From: Paenibacillus sp. RUD330
GTDB taxonomy: Bacteria; Bacillota; Bacilli; Paenibacillales; Paenibacillaceae
Direction of reading: 5' to 3'
Assembly (NCBI RefSeq): GCF_002243345.2
Contig: NZ_CP022655.2
Coordinates: forward strand, 3,846,501-3,910,500
DNA: 64,000 bases
This document shows positions 45,568 to 50,605 of the stretch, in pieces. The notes beneath the pieces were generated by a model. It worked only from the letters and a program-made list of their open reading frames with translations, ran no database searches and was not told where the DNA came from. The translations under genes were made by a program, and so were the position numbers. Each line of letters begins with the position of its first letter. Positions within the stretch are counted from its first letter, which is position 1.

Positions 45568-46536
45568 TCAGCGTTCGCCGTATCCTTCCTGCAAATCCGT
45601 TATTTGGCGCAGGGAGCGGCAAGCCTGCTCGTAACGGAATCGGAGCTCACCGGTAATGCCGTATGTATGCCTGATCTCGTCTTCATCCGCCGAGCCGTAC
45701 ACAGCCAGCAGCAGGGTGAGGTGAAGCGCCGCCGCATGGCTGTCGACTACGGCCTCTTCCTTGCTCAGCATGCGCTCGTAGGCCGAGCTGCCGTAGAGGT
45801 ACTGCAGGCATTCCTTCCACAGCTCGCGGGCAAAATGCGGGAGCGTCGGATCCGCCGTCTCGGCCACCCCCTCCACCCTCTCCACGATGCGCCGCACCGG
45901 GACGGGGTAATCCTCAAGAGAGAGCGGGGTGCGCTCGATCTCCAGCTCGACCCGCTCGCCGAGCCGCTCCAGCCGGACGGTCCCGGCCACGCCTCTGCGC
46001 TTCAGGCACTGCAGCGCCTTGTACTGGACGGCGGGATGAAGCTTCTCTTCCTCCAGCCAGCCGATAATCGAGTCGTCGACCTCGGGGCTCCGCAGATGAG
46101 CCGCCCTCTCGAGCGCGAGCAGCTGCTGGTCGAGCATCGGGTGGTTCTTCATGATATACAGAACCTGCTGCACGTAAGATTCGTCCTGATCCCCGCCCGA
46201 CAGCGCAGCCTGGCGAAGCTCCTCCTCGTCGGGATCTTCCTCCTCCCTGTCCCCCGTATCGGGAAAGGCCGCTTCCAGCCAAGCCAGAAGATTTTCCCAT
46301 TCCTCATAGTTGCGCTGCTCGCCGCGCGTCTGCAGAAGGAACTGGAGCAGCCTCTTGGCCTCTCCATACTGCTCGGCTTCGAGCATCCGCGTCAGCTGCT
46401 CCTGATAGTGATCGAGCGTCCCGGGCAGCAGATAGACATTATGTTCTTTCTCCTCGCGGGGAAAATCGTTGGAAGTCGTAATGATACCACCGCCTTGTTG
46501 TCTCTGACGCCAATTATTCACCAAATTACGCGTCAA
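45568..46536 (-). CDS. TPR-like protein at the ysoA position
   Basis: A soluble, acidic, helix-rich protein of up to 322 aa (LDHYQEQLTRMLEAEQYGEA, RAAHLRSPEVDDSIIGWLEE, VQYKALQCLKRRG) consistent with tetratricopeptide-like repeats. It occupies the place of B. subtilis ysoA after tig; I infer orthology from position only. The start is unclear. The TTG at 46536 lies almost on the -10 of the probable promoter (TATAAT at 46543-46538), so translation may begin further in. No good ATG/GTG with a ribosome site was found before EEKEHNVYLLPG. Confidence 0.7.
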   Translation of the reverse strand: MTRNLVNNWRQRQQGGGIITTSNDFPREEKEHNVYLLPGTLDHYQEQLTRMLEAEQYGEAKRLLQFLLQTRGEQRNYEEWENLLAWLEAAFPDTGDREEEDPDEEELRQAALSGGDQDESYVQQVLYIMKNHPMLDQQLLALERAAHLRSPEVDDSIIGWLEEEKLHPAVQYKALQCLKRRGVAGTVRLERLGERVELEIERTPLSLEDYPVPVRRIVERVEGVAETADPTLPHFARELWKECLQYLYGSSAYERMLSKEEAVVDSHAAALHLTLLLAVYGSADEDEIRHTYGITGELRFRYEQACRSLRQITDLQEGYGER

Positions 46537-46642
46537 TTATAACATGCCGTACTCAAAAGGAGAACTTTAGGCCTGCTCCAAGCGTTCGGAAGGCCTTGGG
46601 ATGCCTCTGTGAAACCGGTTGAAAAAACAGTTCCCAAAAAGC

Positions 46643-46671
46643 TTGATTTATGCAAGTTATTCCTGTAGTAT
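46643..46671 (+). promoter_or_regulatory. Promoter for tRNA-Arg
   Basis: Plus-strand -35 TTGATT (46643-46648), 17-base spacer, -10 TAGTAT (46666-46671), about 50 bases before the tRNA. Confidence 0.5.
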
Positions 46672-46723
46672 CAGGAAGTATCATTTTTCGAGGTCCGCAG
46701 CATCAGCTGTCCGGCTTCCCAAT

Positions 46724-46800
46724 GTCCCGGTAGCTCAGTCGGATAGAGCATGCGCCTTCTAAGCGCACGGTCGGGGGTTCGAATCCCTTCCGGGACGCCA
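46724..46800 (+). tRNA. tRNA-Arg (anticodon TCT)
   Basis: 77-nt cloverleaf including an encoded CCA. Acceptor arms GTCCCGG and CCGGGAC, D-loop GCTCAGTCGGATAGAGC, anticodon stem TGCGC/GCGCA with loop CTTCTAA (anticodon TCT at 46758-46760), and T-arm GGTTCGAATCC. It is the only plus-strand chromosomal gene here and borders the prophage. Its 3' end is a likely attachment site. Confidence 0.96.
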
Positions 46801-46836
46801 TTTGCTCAAGATTGAATCAGTTTGGTAACCGTTCAA

Positions 46837-46882
46837 AATCCCGCAAACCCTTATATATCAAGGGATTGCGGGATTTTTTCTT
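46837..46882 (+). terminator. Terminator after tRNA-Arg
   Basis: Plus-strand stem AATCCCGCAA-ACCCTT against AAGGG-ATTGCGGGATT with an AT-rich loop, followed by TTTTTTCTTTT. Confidence 0.85.
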
Positions 46883-46934
46883 TTAATTAGCTTTTTCGAG
46901 AATCTGGATGAATCGGCTTGATTCCATATTTTTT

Positions 46935-47153
46935 TTACACATTTTTTGCACACGTAAAGTCCAAATCATCAATTGATACGCTATAGATAGCCGCTAGAGC
47001 CAAAGCTATTGATGGGAGCATTGAGTCAGGCCGCCTTTCTAATCTTAGTAGAGTTGTCTTGGAGATATGCAATGTCTCCGCTACCGACTGAGCTGACAAC
47101 CCCCTTGCCTTTCTGATTTCTCTTAGAATTAAAACGTTTGTCTTGATGTTCAT
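46935..47153 (-). CDS. Small helix-turn-helix regulator (Cro/C1 type)
   Basis: A 72-residue XRE-like DNA-binding protein: REIRKARGLSAQSVAETLHISKTTLLRLERRP forms the helix-turn-helix, followed by the usual SIALALAAIYSVSIDDL tail. ATG 47153 is preferred because AAAGG is 9 bases upstream; the ATG at 47162 abuts it. Divergent from the next regulator, so the pair may act as a lysogeny switch. AT-rich compared with the chromosome. Confidence 0.8.
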   Translation of the reverse strand: MNIKTNVLILREIRKARGLSAQSVAETLHISKTTLLRLERRPDSMLPSIALALAAIYSVSIDDLDFTCAKNV

Positions 47154-47182
47154 CGAACCCATCCTTTAATGTATTATAATGT

Positions 47183-47198
47183 AGTCATCCTTTTGACT
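47183..47198. promoter_or_regulatory. Candidate operator between divergent regulators
   Basis: Inverted repeat AGTCA-six bases-TGACT centred in the 69-base intergenic space, next to a TATAAT-like element (47175-47180). Confidence 0.4.
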
Positions 47199-47222
47199 CA
47201 TTAAAGATATGGAGAGGGTAAC

Positions 47223-47453
47223 GTGACACTTGAGATCGTGAAGTGTCGGTTGCAATCCATTCGCCGAGCTGAAGGCATCACCCAGATAGAGCTATGTCAG
47301 CTTCTTGATTCAAAATTTGGAATCAAGGTCAAACAGAGCTTTATATCTAATCTGGAGAACAATCGAGGCGCTCCGGCAAACCATTTAATGTTGAAAGCAC
47401 TATCCCTTATTTTTGAAAGGGATATGGGCGATTTCTACGTCTATAAATGGTGA
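47223..47453 (+). CDS. Helix-turn-helix regulator (XRE family)
   Basis: A 76-residue regulator: LQSIRRAEGITQIELCQLLDSKF, then QSFISNLENNRGAPANHLMLKALSLIF as recognition helix and tail. GTG 47223 has a GGAGAGGG site. It faces away from the other regulator. Which of the two is the repressor cannot be told from sequence. Confidence 0.8.
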   Translation: MTLEIVKCRLQSIRRAEGITQIELCQLLDSKFGIKVKQSFISNLENNRGAPANHLMLKALSLIFERDMGDFYVYKW

Positions 47454-47756
47454 GTGGCAATGTTGCAATCGACCTGCAGCGTAAGCTGCACTTCCGGTCC
47501 TAAATATCACTCCCAGTATATATCTCTATTCAGTACTTCGTATTTTGATTGCGCACATTTAGTCGAACTATGTCGAAGGTAAAAATATTTCTATTTGCAT
47601 TGAGATATTTTATCAGTTTTAACTTCATTTAACAGGTCTTAGGACTCAGCAAAATAGTTCTTTAATCACTGAAAATCTCAAGCGCTTGGGAATTAATACA
47701 TATCCACTCTTGCATTTTGATATCGTATGTGATATTATATATACAGGAGGTGAGAC
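47454..47756. other. AT-rich gap between regulator and hicA
   Basis: No gene seen. A small hairpin TGCAGC-GTAA-GCTGCA (47475-47490) follows the regulator stop. The 3' end carries the hicAB promoter region, with a TTGATA -35-like element (47717-47722) and the inverted repeat ATATC..GATAT (47720-47735), a possible HicB operator. Confidence 0.5.
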
Positions 47757-47981
47757 ATGGCCAAGATAGAAAAACTCATCCAGAAGATGAGAAATCAACC
47801 GAAAGGAATTACCTTCGAAGAAGTGAAAAAAGTCCTCCTGCACGCCGGGTACGAGGAAGTACGAGTTCGGAGCTCGCACCACCACTTCCGGAATGCAAAA
47901 GGACTTCTCACAACGGTTAAGCGCGAAAATCCCGTCAACCCCAAGGCAGTACAGGACGCGCTCAGAAGGTACGAGGGTTAA
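47757..47981 (+). CDS. hicA: HicA-type mRNA interferase toxin
   Basis: A 74-residue toxin of the HicA family with a double-stranded-RNA-binding-like fold. The catalytic His region is RSSHHHFRNAKG (His41-43). N-terminal KIEKLIQKMRNQPKGITFEEVKKVL and C-terminal NPVNPKAVQDALRRYEG are typical. ATG 47757 has an excellent AGGAGGTGA site. Partner hicB lies 53 bases downstream. Plus strand, against the late phage genes, hence probably expressed from the prophage in lysogeny. Confidence 0.92.
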   Translation: MAKIEKLIQKMRNQPKGITFEEVKKVLLHAGYEEVRVRSSHHHFRNAKGLLTTVKRENPVNPKAVQDALRRYEG

Positions 47982-47986
47982 CCTCG

Positions 47987-48004
47987 CGGGGGAGAAATCC
48001 CCCG
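47987..48004 (+). other. Perfect GNRA-tetraloop hairpin between hicA and hicB
   Basis: CGGGGGA-GAAA-TCCCCCG: seven pairs closed by a GAAA tetraloop. No T run follows. It starts six bases after the hicA stop and ends 30 bases before the hicB ATG, which itself lacks a clear ribosome site. Confidence 0.75.
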
Positions 48005-48034
48005 ATTTCCTTCCCTTCTATCTTAGCCAACTTT

Positions 48035-48385
48035 ATGGAAAAGAAAAAGGACTTAAATTACTACCTGTCCCTACCCTATACGTTTCAAGTCCGACTCGAA
48101 CCTGACGAAAATGAGCCTTATTATTACGCAAACGTCAAAGAATTGGACGGCTGCCATACTACTGCTGCGACCTGGGCTGAAGCATATGAGGAACTGCAGA
48201 CTGTATTGAAAGATCACATCGAAATTAAGCTTGAATACGGCGATCCGATCCCCGAGCCTCAGGATGACTTTAGCGGCAAGATTCTTCTCAGGCTGCCGAA
48301 ATCCTTGCACCGGGAGCTTATTTCAAGAGCAAATCAAGAAGGGACGTCTCTTAATCAGTATTTGCTTTACAAATTGAGCCGCTGA
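48035..48385 (+). CDS. hicB: HicB-type antitoxin
   Basis: A 116-residue antitoxin. A partial RNase H-like domain (YTFQVRLEPDENEPYYYANV, LDGCHTTAATWAEAYEELQT) neutralises HicA, and a C-terminal ribbon-helix-helix DNA-binding segment (KILLRLPKSLHRELISRANQ) probably autorepresses the operon. ATG 48035 has no clear ribosome site; no alternative upstream start is open in frame. Confidence 0.92.
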   Translation: MEKKKDLNYYLSLPYTFQVRLEPDENEPYYYANVKELDGCHTTAATWAEAYEELQTVLKDHIEIKLEYGDPIPEPQDDFSGKILLRLPKSLHRELISRANQEGTSLNQYLLYKLSR

Positions 48386-48387
48386 AC

Positions 48388-48424
48388 AAAAAAACCCGCC
48401 GACCTCAACGGTCAGCGGGCTTTT
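48388..48424. terminator. Bidirectional terminator between hicB and endolysin
   Basis: Stem CCCGCcGACC/GGTCaGCGGG (48395-48419). On the minus strand it is followed by T7 (48394-48388), ending the phage lysis transcript. On the plus strand it is followed by CTTTTG, ending hicAB. Confidence 0.88.
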
Positions 48425-48425
48425 G

Positions 48426-49262
48426 TCATACATACAGCTTCTTTGTCGCGTTATCCCACTGGACTTTGATGCCCAGCGCCTGCAGCACGTCGGCCACCGG
48501 CGCGACTAGCTTGCCGTCCTCGATCCGGCCAATGGCCAGCAGCTTGTTGTCCGCGAGACGCACGACCTTCGGCACGATCTCAGCAGCTGGCGGCGCCGGA
48601 TGAAACTGAGCCAGCAGCTCGGCGGGCGTGCCGGCGTATTCGTTCAAATCCACCGGACCGGCGATTCCTGCAACTTTCCGACCGCCGCTCGGCCGTGTCC
48701 CGCCGTCCTTGCCGTCCGAATACTGCCAGAACGTCCAGCGCGACCACCCCGACACGTCTGCCGGCGCCGCCGTGCTGTAGCGCGCCACCCATAGCGGATA
48801 GGCCGCCAGCTCGGCGCTGAAATTGCCGGCAAAGCTGTTGCCGGTGTACAGAATCGGCTTGCGGCCGGTCAGCCTCTCAATCTCCAGCAGGAACGCCTTG
48901 GCGACGCCCGTCAGCTCCGCCTTACTCAGCTTGCCGGGGTTGGACTCATGGTCCAGCACTGGGGGCAGGATGAACTTGTCCGGCCCGCCAACTGCTGTGA
49001 TGGCGCTGTACAGGTTCTGCGCTTCCTTGATTGCTTCCGCGGGAGACTCGGCATCCAGGAAGTGATAGGCGCCGATGGCCAGGCCGGCCGCTCGGGCTCC
49101 CTGAACGTTGGCCAAGAACTGCGGATCCCGGTAGCTGACTCCCTGGCTGGCCTTGAGAAAGGCGAAGGAGATCCCGTCCGACGCCACCCTGTTCCAGTCG
49201 ATCGTGCCTTGGTACCGTGATACGTCGATCCCCTGGGCGTTCTTATTATTTCGTGCCTGCAT
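48426..49262 (-). CDS. GH25 muramidase endolysin
   Basis: Phage lysin (278 aa). GH25 lysozyme domain (about residues 8-195: QGIDVSRYQGTIDWNRVAS, AIGAYHFLDAES, PPVLDHESNPG, LWVARYST, WTFWQYSDG) containing the usual Asp/Glu catalytic residues. A C-terminal domain of about 45 residues (RLADNKLLAIGRIEDGKLVA ... TKKLYV) resembles the copper-amine-oxidase N-like repeat found on Paenibacillus surface proteins. ATG 49262 has AAAGGGG 9 bases upstream; 49268 and 49271 are also ATG. It overlaps the holin gene. Confidence 0.9.
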   Translation of the reverse strand: MQARNNKNAQGIDVSRYQGTIDWNRVASDGISFAFLKASQGVSYRDPQFLANVQGARAAGLAIGAYHFLDAESPAEAIKEAQNLYSAITAVGGPDKFILPPVLDHESNPGKLSKAELTGVAKAFLLEIERLTGRKPILYTGNSFAGNFSAELAAYPLWVARYSTAAPADVSGWSRWTFWQYSDGKDGGTRPSGGRKVAGIAGPVDLNEYAGTPAELLAQFHPAPPAAEIVPKVVRLADNKLLAIGRIEDGKLVAPVADVLQALGIKVQWDNATKKLYV

Positions 49263-49542
49263 CTGCATCATCCCCTTTCACGGCTTGGGCCGTCTGTCTG
49301 TAGAGCTGATTGCCATAAACGGCCACGGCGCCGCACAGGACGCCCTGAATGATGCCCTCGACCGCCGAGCCGAGTAGCAGGCAGGTCATGAAGATCCCGA
49401 CCGCTGTCACGGCGTAGACAATCGACCAGTCCGGTACCCTCGGCGTCCGCTTGAGTACATACCCCGCGATCCAGCATACGGCCAGCACGCCGGCCAGCTC
49501 CGGCCGGATAAGTCCATTGATAAGAGTCCAATCCATGTTCAT
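49246..49542 (-). CDS. Phage holin
   Basis: A 98-residue membrane protein with about three hydrophobic segments (LAGVLAVCWIAGYVLKR, WSIVYAVTAVGIFMTCLLL, IIQGVLCGAVAVYG) and a charged C-terminus (QAVKGDDADAGTK). Location between XhlA-like protein and endolysin fits a holin. AGGGAG lies upstream of ATG 49542; ATG 49536 is an alternative. Confidence 0.85.
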   Translation of the reverse strand: MNMDWTLINGLIRPELAGVLAVCWIAGYVLKRTPRVPDWSIVYAVTAVGIFMTCLLLGSAVEGIIQGVLCGAVAVYGNQLYRQTAQAVKGDDADAGTK

Positions 49543-49548
49543 CGCTCC

Positions 49549-49863
49549 CTATTGAACAAATTTAATAACAAGGCCCAGCAGCGACGCCGCCAGGCCAATG
49601 AGTCCGAATGATGTTGTGATTAGCCAGCGCTGTCCTTGCTTAATACCGTCGATGCTCGCCCGGACCTCGTCGATCCGATGATGCGCTGCCCTGGCCCGCT
49701 GATCTGCCTCCCGCGCCGTGTCGTCCGACTTGTCGAGCCGATCCACGAGCCGGCTGACGCTGCTGGCCATGTCGGTCAAGGCCTTGTTATTGACTTCCTG
49801 CAGCGTCTCCAACTTAACAACCTGATGTGCAATTGCCTGCAGCTGTGCTTCTGGGATACCCAT
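49549..49863 (-). CDS. xhlA: XhlA family lysis protein
   Basis: A 104-residue protein with a long N-terminal coiled coil (LETLQEVNNKALTDMASSVS through IDGIKQGQ) and one C-terminal membrane helix (LITTSFGLIGLAASLLGLVI). This is the XhlA (PBSX haemolysin-like) layout; it works with the holin. ATG 49863 has GGAGAAG 9 bases upstream; GTG 49869 is possible. Confidence 0.88.
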   Translation of the reverse strand: MGIPEAQLQAIAHQVVKLETLQEVNNKALTDMASSVSRLVDRLDKSDDTAREADQRARAAHHRIDEVRASIDGIKQGQRWLITTSFGLIGLAASLLGLVIKFVQ

Positions 49864-49884
49864 GCTCACCTTCTCCTCTCAGCA

Positions 49885-49907
49885 AAAAGAGCGCCTATGC
49901 GGCGCTC
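49885..49907 (-). terminator. Intrinsic terminator overlapping the xkdX stop
   Basis: Minus-strand GAGCGCC-GCATA-GGCGCTC (49907-49889) followed by TTTTTG. The stem includes the TAG stop of xkdX (49897-49895). Confidence 0.75.
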
Positions 49908-50032
49908 TCTGCTCCAATGATCGTATCAGCCTGCTCCTGCGTGATTTTACCCAAGGTGACAAAGCGTTGCACCTGAGCTGGCGTGTAGCAGCTCAGGTCA
50001 TAGTACCTCTTGATCGTTGCATACCAGTCCAT
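49895..50032 (-). CDS. xkdX: XkdX family phage protein
   Basis: A 45-residue protein, MDWYATIKRYYDLSCYTPAQ followed by VQRFVTLGKITQEQADTIIG. The WYATIKRYYD...Y..KFV..GKIT..QA..I motif is that of the small XkdX proteins found after tail-fibre genes in PBSX-like phages. Function unknown. AGGTGAGATAGGC precedes ATG 50032. Confidence 0.88.
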   Translation of the reverse strand: MDWYATIKRYYDLSCYTPAQVQRFVTLGKITQEQADTIIGAESAA

Positions 50033-50034
50033 GC

Positions 50035-50595
50035 CTATCTCACCTCCCCTTCAGCGAGCGCCAGCAGCAGCGCCGCATAGTCCTGTTCGGTTTGTTGCTG
50101 CCGGCACTCCAGCTCCGCAATCGTCAGGAGCTGGAGTGCATTGTCCTGCTCCGCCTGTGCCTGCCTGGCCTGTGTCTCCGCCAGGTCGAGCAGCAGCAAG
50201 GTATTGTCTGCCTGCAGTTGCTCGATCGGCGACGGCTTCGACGGCCCCGGCTGCAGCGCCTCGATCTCTTCCGGCGTCAGCCCCTCAGTCCAAAAGGCCG
50301 GGGTATCCGGCGCTGTCGGCGGGTCGCCTCGCTCGTCCTCCGGCAGTCCCTCCCAGGCCGCCAGATCGTCCGTGTACGCCTCCAGGGCTTCCAGGTGAAC
50401 GTCATAGGCTTCGCGGTCGAAGCGCGGCCTGTGTAGCCCGCCAGGGACGGGCAGCGCGACGCGGTAGCCGCGCAGCTGCGGCTCGCCGTCGTCTGCTTGT
50501 GTATCGTAAATCGGCAAATAGCCCGTCTCGCGGTCGTCCACTAGGGCGACGTCTACGAGCAGGCCGTTAAGGTCTGTAATTATGGCTTCTTTCAT
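50035..50595 (-). CDS. Phage protein at the xkdW position (tail-fibre accessory)
   Basis: 186 aa. The N-terminal part (MKEAIITDLNGLLVDVALVD, PIYDTQADDGEPQLRGYRVA) is beta-rich. The C-terminal half is a Gln/Ala/Glu-rich coiled coil (QLQADNTLLLLDLAETQARQ). Located between the tail fibre and xkdX like PBSX xkdW. ATG 50595 has GGGAGGT. Possibly a fibre chaperone; no firm family. Confidence 0.65.
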   Translation of the reverse strand: MKEAIITDLNGLLVDVALVDDRETGYLPIYDTQADDGEPQLRGYRVALPVPGGLHRPRFDREAYDVHLEALEAYTDDLAAWEGLPEDERGDPPTAPDTPAFWTEGLTPEEIEALQPGPSKPSPIEQLQADNTLLLLDLAETQARQAQAEQDNALQLLTIAELECRQQQTEQDYAALLLALAEGEVR

Positions 50596-50605
50596 TTGAA
50601 CCTCC

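Noticed and set aside
47646-47885. Minus-strand frame over the hicAB promoter and hicA
   Set aside because: Overlaps the convincing hicA gene and its promoter; no ribosome site seen.
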